From Massilia sp. (GTDB lineage Bacteria; Pseudomonadota; Gammaproteobacteria; Burkholderiales; Burkholderiaceae_D), in NCBI GenBank assembly GCA_025359245.1, contig JANYGW010000039.1:1-64000 (forward strand): a stretch of 64,000 nucleotides of DNA, written 5' to 3'. This document shows positions 37,896-48,633 of the stretch, piece by piece. A model generated the notes under the pieces. That model had not been told where the DNA came from, did not search any database, and saw only the letters and a list, made by a program, of their open reading frames with translations. Every line of letters starts with the position of its first letter. Position 1 is the first letter of the stretch. The position numbers were made by a program, and so were the translations under genes.

Positions 37896-39757
37896 TGCAG
37901 CTGCCACCGCTGCTTGAAGCGTGGCGGCCATGGCTGTCGCTGTTTCCTGCCGACCTGGCCGTGCCGCTGGGAGAGCTGCTGCTGCGCCTGCATCGCCAGA
38001 TCGGACCGCTGCGCAGCACGCCGTCGCGCGCCGACGCCTTGCCCGAAGGCGTGGGCAGCATCGTCCAGCGCGGGCCTTACGAACGCATGCTGATCACGGA
38101 ATGGGCCTACGCCGACGCCGAGCCGGACGAATTTATCCGGCGCGCCGGCAGCGGCGAATTGATGTTCACCGGCCCCGAACCGGCCGCGCGCCGGCGTTCG
38201 CGCCGCTGCATTGCGCTGTTCGACGCCGGCCCGTCGCAGCTGGGCGAGCCGCGCCTGCTGCATCTGGCGCTGTTCATCCTGCTGGCGCGCCGCGCCGAAG
38301 AAGCCGGCGCGCTGTTCGAGTGGGGCATCCTGCAAGACCCGCCGGTGCTGCACCGCGAAAGCGGGATGCGCGCCATCCAGAACCTGCTGAAGGCGCGCAC
38401 GCTGAGCGGCGTCGGCGACGCCGCGCGCCTGGCATGGGAAGACGCGATCGACAGCGCCACGGACGATGCCTGGATCATCGGCGGCGATGGCCAGCAGCGC
38501 TCGACCCGGGCGCGCGGGCAGGTGGCGATCCGCCGCAGCCTGCTGTCCGAAAATCTGGAGGTATCGCTGACCATGCACCAGGCCACGCGCGCGCTCACAT
38601 TGGTACTGCCGGCACCAGCGCTTGGCGTCCGGCTGTTGCGCAGCCCTTTCGAACCGATCGCTATCCGCGCCAATATCCAGCAAGCGCAAGGCCGGCCTTC
38701 ACTTCAGCAGCCGCCACGTTTCGCCGCCTTCGGCCAATGGCTGGCCGTGCCACAACTCGACGGCAGCGTGCTGGCCTATCATGTTCCGAAATCGAACAAG
38801 AGCACGCCAGGAAAAGCGCTGCGCTTCCTGGCGCCCGCCAGCGGCGACTTCCTGGGTGTGGGCCTGTTCGGGAAAGCATTGGGATGCATCGTCGGCGATA
38901 GCGGCGCCCTGACCTTCAGGGGCTTTCCGTCCGAGGCGCTGGGCCCGAAGCACAATAGCTGCGAGCGCCCTCCTTCTGAACGTTTTCGCGCGCCGCCGAA
39001 GATGGCCAGCTGGCTGCAAACCTTTTTCGTGCGCCGGGTCACCCCGGTGATCATCAAGCCAGGTGAACAAGCGGCGCCGTTCGACCTGAAAGGCCGGCAC
39101 GAAGAAGCCAATGTGCTGGCCATCGATATCGACCGCCGCCTGGGGTGCTGGACCAGCCGGTGCACGAAAAACGCCGGCGTCTTGACGAACACATCGATCA
39201 GTTTCAGGCTGATTTCGGAAAACGTCATCGGTGCAGTCCAGTTCGACCAGTACCTGTTGTTCGGCTGCGCCCGGGCTGACACGACAGACGTGTATTCATG
39301 GAACGCCACGGTCGGCAGCGCGCAGCGGACCACGGTGCCGCGCACCGGGACCCGGCTTTGTTTCGGCAACCGCAACAGCTGGTCCGACCCGCGCGAGAAG
39401 GGCCTGGTCGCGCTGCAGTGCAGCGATACCGAATGGCTGGTGGGAATGGCCATGGAATGGATCACGATGACCATCGAAGACCATGCCAGCGTATTAGGGG
39501 TGGCGATGAGCCACAAACTTGGCGTCTATGGACTGCTGGTGCGCAGCGCCGACAAGATGCGCATTGAACTACGTACCCGCTTCCAGCGCCATGTGCTGAT
39601 CACGTCGCCCGAGCCTATCGCGCAGGCCAGCATGCATCCGGCCACCGGACATATCGCCTGGATCGGTGAGCAGTCGTTGCGCATTTGCGTGCACGCCATC
39701 GACGAAGAAAAACCTTACCTGCGCGTTTCCATGGATGGGGAAGACAATGCGAAGTAA
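37895..39757 (+). CDS. vWA-like domain fused to beta-propeller
   Basis: Protein of 620 aa. An N-terminal helical region (1-95) leads into a vWA-like Rossmann domain (about 100-240) whose first strand and metal-site loop read RRCIALFDAGPSQLG: Asp110, Gly112 and Ser114 in place of the classical DxSxS. The C-terminal two thirds (about 250-620) is made of short beta repeats with Trp/Gly turns (FGQWLAVPQLDGSVLAYHV, FLGVGLFGKALGCIVGDSG, HPATGHIAWIGEQSLRICV), reading as a beta-propeller. No signal peptide or membrane helix. It overlaps the next gene by 11 nt. MoxR ATPases typically act with such vWA partners. Confidence 0.8.
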   Translation: MQLPPLLEAWRPWLSLFPADLAVPLGELLLRLHRQIGPLRSTPSRADALPEGVGSIVQRGPYERMLITEWAYADAEPDEFIRRAGSGELMFTGPEPAARRRSRRCIALFDAGPSQLGEPRLLHLALFILLARRAEEAGALFEWGILQDPPVLHRESGMRAIQNLLKARTLSGVGDAARLAWEDAIDSATDDAWIIGGDGQQRSTRARGQVAIRRSLLSENLEVSLTMHQATRALTLVLPAPALGVRLLRSPFEPIAIRANIQQAQGRPSLQQPPRFAAFGQWLAVPQLDGSVLAYHVPKSNKSTPGKALRFLAPASGDFLGVGLFGKALGCIVGDSGALTFRGFPSEALGPKHNSCERPPSERFRAPPKMASWLQTFFVRRVTPVIIKPGEQAAPFDLKGRHEEANVLAIDIDRRLGCWTSRCTKNAGVLTNTSISFRLISENVIGAVQFDQYLLFGCARADTTDVYSWNATVGSAQRTTVPRTGTRLCFGNRNSWSDPREKGLVALQCSDTEWLVGMAMEWITMTIEDHASVLGVAMSHKLGVYGLLVRSADKMRIELRTRFQRHVLITSPEPIAQASMHPATGHIAWIGEQSLRICVHAIDEEKPYLRVSMDGEDNAK

Positions 39758-42482
39758 CATCCGCCGCCCGCTGTTTGGCGGCATGCGCGAGATCGACGCG
39801 ATCTGGTTCGATGTCGCGCTGATCGGCGAGGCGCAGGCACGCCAGCGCGTGCTCGGCTGGTGGCAGGCTGGCGCGCGCGTGCACCGGGCCGCCGACGGTT
39901 ATCTGCTGACGCTGGCAAAGCCGCGCTTCGTCAACTGCGAGGCGCTCGACGGCCTGGCCCTGTGCCGGGTCGGCGGCATCCTGTCGAGCGCGCCGCTGGC
40001 GGCGGACGAACGCACAGCGATCCCGCACGGCGGCTGCTGGCTGGTGCGCGGCGCGCAGGCGCACGCGTTCCCCCTCGCCGACGCCGATCTGCTCGACCCT
40101 GCGACGTGGATCGATGTCAGTGCAATCGCGATCCGCGCGCCGCTTGCTTTGCCGGTGTCGACAGCGCGCGTGATGCTCGACGCGCCGGAAGAAAGCAAGT
40201 CGCTGCGCGATATTCTGGAAGGCGCCATCCCGCCGCCGAGCGAGCGCCGTGCCGAGTTCCTGCGTGCGGTGCGCGCCGAGTCGCACAAGAAAAGCGCCGG
40301 CATCGGCGGCAAGGTTGCCGCCGCCGGCTTGGCCGCGGCAGCTGGCGCCGGATTTTTGTCCTTGCTGCTGTCCCGGCTTTTCAGTCGTGGCATCGGCAAT
40401 GGCAATGGCACGGGCTCCGGCTCCGGCTCCGGCACGCCGTCCGGGCCGCGCAAGCCGATGCCGGACGCGCCCTGGAAACAGCGCCTGTATGCGGCCGCCG
40501 CGCGCCTTGCCGCCTTCAGCAAGATGTCCAAACTGATCGGCTGGCGCCAGGCGGCCTACCTGCGCAAGATGGTCGACATGTTCGAACGCGGCGATATCGC
40601 CGAAGCGCTGCGCCACGCGATTCCGATCGACGGCAATCCGCAGTCCGAACGCCAGGCATTCGGCACGCCGCAAGCGCGCAGCAGCCTGGAGATCACCGCG
40701 CCGGGCGGCACCAGCTCGGTGATCGGGCTTGGCCCGGAAATCCAGAGTTATTTGCGCCAGTCGTATCGCCAACTGTTCCAGCGCCTTGAACGCGAGGGTC
40801 GGATCGACGAGGCGACCTTCGTGCTGGCAGAATTGCTCAAATCCGGCGTGGAAGCGGTCGACTACCTCGAACGCAACGGCCGCATGAAACAGGCGGCGCA
40901 GCTGGCGGAAACGCTGGAGCTGGCGCCGGAAATCGCCGTGCGGCTGTGGATACTGGCCGGCGACGCCCCGCGCGCGGTGCGCATCGCGCGCCTGACCGGT
41001 GCCTTTGCCGAAGCGGTGCGCCAGCTCGAACGCACGCAAAGCGCGCAAGCCGGGCCGCTGCGCGCGTTGTGGGCCGAGTACCTGTCCGACCGCGGCGACC
41101 TGGTCGAGGCGGCCGAGGCGATCTGGCCGCTCGAACAATACCGCAGCCTCGCGCTAAGGTGGCTGCTGCAGGCCGAACAGGCCGGGCGCGCGCTGGGTAC
41201 GCGCGCATTGGTGCGCAAGCTGGCGCTGATGCCGGACAGCCTGGCCGACAGCGTCCCGGCCATCAGCGCGCTGCTGGAAAGCCAGGCCCACGACGCTGCC
41301 CAGCTGCGCGCGTCGCTCGCGACCGAGCTCATTGCTCTGGGCGTCCATTCGACAGCGACCAAGCGGCTGGCGGGCGAAGTGCTGCGCCACGTGATTGCCG
41401 AACGCAGCGCCGGCCTCAATCAGCTCGACAAGAACGCCATCAACAAGGTGCTCGCTTTTGGCGATGCCGCCATGTTGAAGAGCGACCTGCCGCCGCTGAA
41501 CTTCGACGCAGCGCCGTCCGCCACCGTGCCGAACTACGGTGTGCGCGCCCCGGCCGCGCCGCTGGACGCGGAACTGGACGAGCGCGGTCTGATGCAGATC
41601 CACGACGCGCGCCGGCTGCCCGACGGTCACTACCTGATCGCGCTCGGCGAAAGCGGCGTGGTGCGCGTCAACCGCGCGGGCAAACAGCTGGTGCACTTCC
41701 CGCTGCCGGCCTATCACCTGGTGCTGTCGCAAAACGGCGAGCGGATGCTGGCCCTGGCGCGGCGCGGCGACATGATCCGCGCCAGCCGCATCGACCTGAC
41801 CACCTGCAAGGTATCGGACTGGCTGTCGCACCCGTTCGATTCGTGGGCCGACCAGTTTGACGGGGTAGTATGGAATGCCGTGATCGACAACCGCATCGTC
41901 GCCATCGATACCAGCAAAGACAAGCTGAGCGTGATCTGGCAGGTGGCCGACCTGCCAGGAAAAATCATCGATTTCCTCGACGATGGCGCGACCCAGACCA
42001 TCCTGCTGGCCAACGACCGCGAACTGCAGCAATGGCGCTACGTGCTGCCGGCGCGGCGGCTGGGCCAGCGCGACGATGTCCCGTTGCCGCCTGAAGGCGT
42101 GGCCATGGTGCTGGCGCATGGCACAAGCGCCTCGCCGATGCTGGTGTGGATCAAGGACGGCGCGGACGGCACGGTGCTGACGGCCAGCCGCCCGGGCGGC
42201 GTCGAACTGGCGTTCAAGCTCGGCCTCGTCGATCCCGCATCGCTGAAGGCCGAGATCAAGGATGGCTGGCTGATGGTGTGTACGCGCACCGGCGACGGCC
42301 TGTTCCGCTGCCACGTAGCGAACCGGAATGCCGACAAGGTGGTGGCCGAACTGCGGCTGCCGCAGGCGAACCATCCGGGCGTGGCGGCCCACGATGGCCA
42401 TGTGCTGGTCTTCGACAGGAACGGCAGGTTGATCGACGTCGACATCGCCGCAGGCTCGGTGCGCAGCCTGACGCTAAGCTAG
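39747..42482 (+). CDS. Large helical-repeat / beta-propeller protein with membrane segment
   Basis: Protein of 911 aa; GGGGA about 6-10 nt before the ATG at 39747 supports the start. Residues 1-165 form a strand-rich domain (IDAIWFDVALIGEAQARQRV). A hydrophobic glycine/alanine segment (about 188-212, KVAAAGLAAAAGAGFLSLLL) could span the membrane and is followed by a Gly/Ser linker. Residues about 240-610 are helical repeats (EAVDYLERNGRMKQAAQLAE, APRAVRIARLTGAFAEAV), and about 620-911 is a second beta-propeller (DARRLPDGHYLIALGESG). Last gene of the operon, overlapping tail-to-tail with a convergent gene by 9 nt. Probable structural or effector partner of the MoxR-vWA pair. Confidence 0.78.
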   Translation: MRSNIRRPLFGGMREIDAIWFDVALIGEAQARQRVLGWWQAGARVHRAADGYLLTLAKPRFVNCEALDGLALCRVGGILSSAPLAADERTAIPHGGCWLVRGAQAHAFPLADADLLDPATWIDVSAIAIRAPLALPVSTARVMLDAPEESKSLRDILEGAIPPPSERRAEFLRAVRAESHKKSAGIGGKVAAAGLAAAAGAGFLSLLLSRLFSRGIGNGNGTGSGSGSGTPSGPRKPMPDAPWKQRLYAAAARLAAFSKMSKLIGWRQAAYLRKMVDMFERGDIAEALRHAIPIDGNPQSERQAFGTPQARSSLEITAPGGTSSVIGLGPEIQSYLRQSYRQLFQRLEREGRIDEATFVLAELLKSGVEAVDYLERNGRMKQAAQLAETLELAPEIAVRLWILAGDAPRAVRIARLTGAFAEAVRQLERTQSAQAGPLRALWAEYLSDRGDLVEAAEAIWPLEQYRSLALRWLLQAEQAGRALGTRALVRKLALMPDSLADSVPAISALLESQAHDAAQLRASLATELIALGVHSTATKRLAGEVLRHVIAERSAGLNQLDKNAINKVLAFGDAAMLKSDLPPLNFDAAPSATVPNYGVRAPAAPLDAELDERGLMQIHDARRLPDGHYLIALGESGVVRVNRAGKQLVHFPLPAYHLVLSQNGERMLALARRGDMIRASRIDLTTCKVSDWLSHPFDSWADQFDGVVWNAVIDNRIVAIDTSKDKLSVIWQVADLPGKIIDFLDDGATQTILLANDRELQQWRYVLPARRLGQRDDVPLPPEGVAMVLAHGTSASPMLVWIKDGADGTVLTASRPGGVELAFKLGLVDPASLKAEIKDGWLMVCTRTGDGLFRCHVANRNADKVVAELRLPQANHPGVAAHDGHVLVFDRNGRLIDVDIAAGSVRSLTLS

Positions 42483-43655
42483 TTCACCGGACCATGCGCG
42501 GCTTGAAGGACCTGCCGGCGCCGATGGCGCCAGCCGGTCGTGGCGGGCGCCCATCGCACCATCGTCATCGGCCCCGCAGGTGATCTCGATCGGGCAGTCC
42601 GGCGCCAGCTGGCAGTAGCCCGGTGCGCCGTAGCGCAGGCTCTGGAAACGCGGGTGCCAGCATTCGCCCGTCTGCAGCGCCTGGTCCGGCTGGCACGACG
42701 CGCGCTGCGGCGTGCGCGAACCTTGCGCCACGTAGCAAAAGCGCAGGCTGCCGGTAAAGCGCCGCGCCACCAGCAAAGGGCCGACAAAAATCGCATTTTC
42801 GGCCAGCGTGATTTCCGCCACCTGGACCAGGCCGATCACGGTGCTGCGCGTGATGCTGGCCGCCACGGGCGCCGTTCCGTACAGCGCATCGGCGATCGCC
42901 AGACCGGCTGCATGGCCGGCGTCGACGATGCTGTCGCGCAGATGCAGATCCCGGCGGGCGCTGCCCGCGACCCGGATCGGCCCGACGATACTATGATCGA
43001 TGTGCAGCGCCACGCCCGCCGCGTGCAGCACGACACTGGGCTTGCCGCGCCATGGCGCTTCGCCGCCGGACTGCGGGTCCCAGCCAGGGACCAGGGTGCA
43101 GTGCCGCAGCGTGACCATGCAGCCTTGCTGCGGCAACACTGCGGCCGCAGCGTCGCTGGCGCCGTCATCGATGTCGATGCCACCGCCCGCCACCAGCAGT
43201 CCGTCGAGCGTCAGCTTGCTGCCGGGAGCCGCCGTTATCCGGACCTGCTGCGATCCTGCGCCGCCGTAGTCGAACATGCGCAGCACGGGATGGGCCAAGC
43301 TGGCGGCGCGCAGCTGCAGCTGCTCGCCCGCGCCAAGATGAAACTGCGGCGCCTCATGGTAGATCGCACTGTCGGCGATATCGATGATGGCCGCGCGCGG
43401 CCCGGCCATGCTTTGCTTGTCGGCCTGCCACTGCGCCAGCGCCGCGGTGATGGTGGCAAACTCGCCCTCGGCGCACAGCTTGCGCACGCGGTACGCGCGC
43501 GCGCCCGGGACCCGGGCCAGCATGCGCGGATACGCGCCGCCGCCGATGCCGGTGCCGATGCCGATGGGGTGAAGATAATGGGAGAGCGGCGCCGCGGCAT
43601 CGAACCGGCCGACCGCAGGCAGCAGTTGATGGGGATATTCGGAAGAACCACACAT
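42474..43655 (-). CDS. Right-handed beta-helix-like protein of unknown function
   Basis: Protein of 393 aa from the ATG at 43655 (GAGG about 8 nt upstream; an ATG at 43661 sits too close to that site). The middle (about 110-300) is a row of short strand-turn units typical of a right-handed parallel beta-helix (VRITAAPGSKLTLDGLLVAG, VALHIDHSIVGPIRVAG, LHLRDSIVDAG, ITRSTVIGLVQVAEITL). The C-terminal part carries a distinctive pattern: RFCYVAQGSRTPQRASCQPD, RYGAPGYCQLAPDCP, then GADDDGAMGARHD. I associate that C-terminal pattern with uncharacterised proteins near phage-tail-like loci, but only from memory. No signal peptide. Convergent with the beta-propeller gene. Confidence 0.7.
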   Translation of the reverse strand: MCGSSEYPHQLLPAVGRFDAAAPLSHYLHPIGIGTGIGGGAYPRMLARVPGARAYRVRKLCAEGEFATITAALAQWQADKQSMAGPRAAIIDIADSAIYHEAPQFHLGAGEQLQLRAASLAHPVLRMFDYGGAGSQQVRITAAPGSKLTLDGLLVAGGGIDIDDGASDAAAAVLPQQGCMVTLRHCTLVPGWDPQSGGEAPWRGKPSVVLHAAGVALHIDHSIVGPIRVAGSARRDLHLRDSIVDAGHAAGLAIADALYGTAPVAASITRSTVIGLVQVAEITLAENAIFVGPLLVARRFTGSLRFCYVAQGSRTPQRASCQPDQALQTGECWHPRFQSLRYGAPGYCQLAPDCPIEITCGADDDGAMGARHDRLAPSAPAGPSSRAWSGELA

Positions 43656-43840
43656 AGGCATACCTCGCAGGTTGAAAACGCGTCCCGCTCGGCATTCCGA
43701 AGGATGGGTCCGGTAGTTCCTATTAGAAGGTATGAAATGACAACGACGTTTGATAAATATCAAGCAAATATGCGGGATGGGTGCGATTTGTTTGTCCGGA
43801 AGACTTGACGCGCTGGCCCGGATTAGTTCTTTTGGACGAA

Positions 43841-43868
43841 AAAAAGCCCGCGAGCGAGCGGGCTTTTG
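43841..43868 (-). terminator. Rho-independent terminator of clpSA
   Basis: Stem AAAAGCCCGC/GCGGGCTTTT with a 6-nt GAGCGA loop; on the minus strand it is followed by a run of seven T. It lies 17 nt beyond the clpA stop codon. Confidence 0.9.
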
Positions 43869-43884
43869 GGTGCTGCCGAGGCGA

Positions 43885-46181
<2,297 letters not shown>

Positions 46182-46185
<4 letters not shown>

Positions 46186-46484
46186 ACTTCCTCCATTACA
46201 CACTGCAGGGGATGCCCTGCCTTGCGCGCATGCGTTAATACAAACTCGACTTTGGTACAGGCTATATCTTTAGAAAACACGCCACACACTCCTTTGCCGT
46301 GGCGATGAACGGAAAGCATGATTTGCGTCGCCGTCTCGCGATCCTTGTTGAAGTACTCCTGGATGACCGCCACCACGAACTCCATCGGCGTGTAGTCATC
46401 GTTGAGCAGAGCTACCTGGTACAGCGGCGGTGGCTTGACCGTCTGCCGCTCCAGCAATTGTTCGGTGTCTTGCTTGGTTGCCAT
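46182..46484 (-). CDS. clpS: ATP-dependent Clp protease adaptor ClpS
   Basis: Adaptor of 100 aa that delivers N-degron substrates to ClpA. The conserved [20 protein letters not shown] contains the substrate-binding Asn/Asp pair and the family core, and [20 protein letters not shown] follows. The first 20 residues are the usual flexible extension. It is translationally coupled to clpA by an ATGA overlap. Confidence 0.96.
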
Positions 46485-46802
46485 ACGCTTATTCTAATGC
46501 TTTCAATGTTGATGCATTCGGTAAATATCAGGGCATTTACATTTGTTTTCCATCTTACGCGTTTTCCGATTAGTGCGCAGATGGCACCCGGAATCCGAAT
46601 TTCAAGAGTTGCTTTTCTGCAGATTGTGGAAATTGTGACAATTCCCTATCAAAACCGCTTGACTTCATTATTTTTTCAACCAACAATGCGTTTATTGGCT
46701 TGTACTTATGTACATGGTTGATAGATTGGGCAGGCTGAGGAGGGGGCAAAAGCTTCTTGCTTTTATAGCTCGTGTGATTGGTTCTTATTTGAAAGTTCTT
46801 TT
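46485..46802. other. Divergent intergenic region clpS / cold-shock gene
   Basis: 318 nt with no gene. It holds the clpS promoter on one side and the promoter plus long untranslated leader of the cold-shock gene on the other. The composition is AT-rich compared with the coding flanks. No further element was recognised. Confidence 0.6.
46659..46687 (+). promoter_or_regulatory. Candidate sigma-70 promoter of the cold-shock gene
   Basis: TTGACT (46659-46664) and AACAAT (46682-46687) separated by 17 nt. Transcription would start near 46694, leaving a leader of about 108 nt, in line with the long 5' leaders of cspA-type genes. The -10 match is only moderate. Confidence 0.4.
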
Positions 46803-47006
46803 ATGGCAACAGGTACAGTTAAGTGGTTCAATGATTCCAAGGGTTTTGGCTTCATCACTCCAGATGACGGCGGCGAGGATCTGTTCGCACACTTCTCCGC
46901 AATCAACATGAACGGTTTCAAGACCCTCAAAGAAGGTCAAAAAGTTCAATTCGAAGTCACGCAAGGCCCTAAAGGCAAGCAAGCTTCCAACATCCAGGCT
47001 GCTTAA
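46803..47006 (+). CDS. CspA-family cold-shock protein
   Basis: Single-stranded nucleic-acid chaperone of 67 aa, the family's standard length, folding as one OB-type barrel. Both RNA-binding motifs are intact: KGFGFI (RNP1) and DLFAHFSAI (RNP2). It starts [24 protein letters not shown]. It is monocistronic, with a strong terminator just after the stop. Which of the usual several paralogues it is cannot be told from sequence alone. Confidence 0.96.
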   Translation: MATGTVKWFNDSKGFGFITPDDGGEDLFAHFSAINMNGFKTLKEGQKVQFEVTQGPKGKQASNIQAA

Positions 47007-47020
47007 GCCAACCCGATGTG

Positions 47021-47050
47021 AAAAACTCCGCTTCCGGCGGAGTTTTTTTT
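47021..47050 (+). terminator. Rho-independent terminator of the cold-shock gene
   Basis: Stem AAAAACTCCGC/GCGGAGTTTTT with a short CTTCCG-type loop and eight T at the end, starting 15 nt after the stop codon. Confidence 0.95.
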
Positions 47051-47198
47051 CGTCTGTACTACGTGGCCGCGGCGCCGCATACATACCAAATTCTCCTGTC
47101 GGCGCATGTTTTCCCGGCAGCGGCCTCTGCTACACTTTCCTCGTTGCAAATTTAAGAATATTGCCTGCACGGGCTCACTCTCACTGTCCCTCTATTCG

Positions 47199-48596
47199 AT
47201 GATCTTATTTTCCAGAAGCGCCCTCGCGCTGGCCGTGCTGTTGGCCGTTCAACCGGTCGCCCAGGCCGGCGTTGTCAAGGACCACCAGGGCCACTGGCTC
47301 GGCGTGATGAAGATTCCAAACGGGCCCACGCTGAAGATCGGCGCCGAGCTGTTTACCAAAGTGGACGGCACGCCCGGCGCGCTGTCGGTCAGCCCGGACC
47401 AGGGCGCGTACGACATGCATGTCCAGGGCATCACGGAAACGGGCGACAGCGCGCTGCTCGACCTCTCCTTCGCCAAGCTCAAGCTCACCTGGGACAAGGA
47501 CCACTTCAACTGCGAGCTGCAGCAAGGCCCCGGCGTCTTTCCGTTCCAGATGACGCAAGTGAAGGCATTCCCGACGCCGCCGCGTCCGCAGACGCCGGCC
47601 GCGCCCTTCCCTTACAAGGAACATGCGCTGGCCATCGCCAGCACCGGCGGCATCGTGCTGGGCGCGACGCTGTCGGTGCCGACCGGCGTGGCCAATCCAA
47701 ACGTCGTAGTCCTGGTCAACGGCAGCGGCGACAGCACGCGCGACGAAAACATCCTCGGCCACCAGCTGTTTGCCGTACTGGCCGATCACCTGGCCCGCAA
47801 CGGCGTCGCCGTGCTGCGTTACGACAAGCGCGGCGTCGGCCGCTCCAGCGGCGACTACGCGCAGCACACCGGCGCGCAGCTGATCGACGACTTGAATGCG
47901 GTCGCCAAGATGCTCAAGGGCCGCAAGGGCTTCAGCCGGGTGGGCCTGGTCGGGCATAGCGAAGGCGCGGGCATCGCCGCCGCGGTGGCCGCGCGCGACC
48001 CGAAGTCGGTCGACTTTGTGGTGTCGATGGCCGGCATCGGCCTGTCCGGCCTGGACACGATCGTGCTGCAGGACCGGGTCGAGGCCACCGACCATGGCGC
48101 CAATCCTGCCGAGACCGAGCGGATCATGCTTTACGTACGCCAGTTCTACGATATCACCATCGCGCAGGCCGATGCCGGCGCGCGCGTCGCAGCGCTCAAG
48201 GACATGCTCGCGAGCCTGACGCCGGAAGACCGGGCCCTGGTCGCCAAGTACAAGATGAACATCGGCTCGCTGTCGCTGGCCGAAGCCGAGAAGCCGGCAA
48301 TGCGCGCGCTGCTGATGTCGGATCCCCAGAAAGACTGGCGCATGGTGCGTGCTCCGGTACTGGTGCTCAATGGCAGCCTTGACCACCAGGTCACTGCCGA
48401 CGAAAACCTGGCGGGCATCATGGCGGCGCTGAAAGCGGGCGCGAACAAGCATGCCCAGTCCGAGCTGCTGCCGTCGCTGAATCACTTGTTCCAGACCGCG
48501 AAAACCGGCAAGGTCGACGAGTACGGCAGCATCGAAGAAACCATGGCGCCAATCGCCATGCAACGCATCGCCAGGTTCGCCAGCCGACAGCAATGA
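47199..48596 (+). CDS. Exported alpha/beta hydrolase
   Basis: Serine hydrolase of 465 aa, probably periplasmic. From the ATG at 47199 the chain opens with a signal peptide (MILFSRSALALAVLLAVQPV, cleaved near AQA). A beta-rich N-terminal domain (about 25-150, HWLGVMKIPNGPTLKIGAEL) precedes an alpha/beta-hydrolase domain with the nucleophile elbow GHSEGA (Ser about 254), the oxyanion region LVNGSGDSTRD and a C-terminal NGSLDHQVTAD / SLNHLF pair carrying the likely Asp and His. Substrate unknown; resembles acyl-ester or peptidase-like hydrolases. An upstream ATG at 47106 is less likely. Confidence 0.85.
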   Translation: MILFSRSALALAVLLAVQPVAQAGVVKDHQGHWLGVMKIPNGPTLKIGAELFTKVDGTPGALSVSPDQGAYDMHVQGITETGDSALLDLSFAKLKLTWDKDHFNCELQQGPGVFPFQMTQVKAFPTPPRPQTPAAPFPYKEHALAIASTGGIVLGATLSVPTGVANPNVVVLVNGSGDSTRDENILGHQLFAVLADHLARNGVAVLRYDKRGVGRSSGDYAQHTGAQLIDDLNAVAKMLKGRKGFSRVGLVGHSEGAGIAAAVAARDPKSVDFVVSMAGIGLSGLDTIVLQDRVEATDHGANPAETERIMLYVRQFYDITIAQADAGARVAALKDMLASLTPEDRALVAKYKMNIGSLSLAEAEKPAMRALLMSDPQKDWRMVRAPVLVLNGSLDHQVTADENLAGIMAALKAGANKHAQSELLPSLNHLFQTAKTGKVDEYGSIEETMAPIAMQRIARFASRQQ

Positions 48597-48633
48597 GCGC
48601 AGCGTCCAACCCACATTCGAGAAGAGATTAAAA

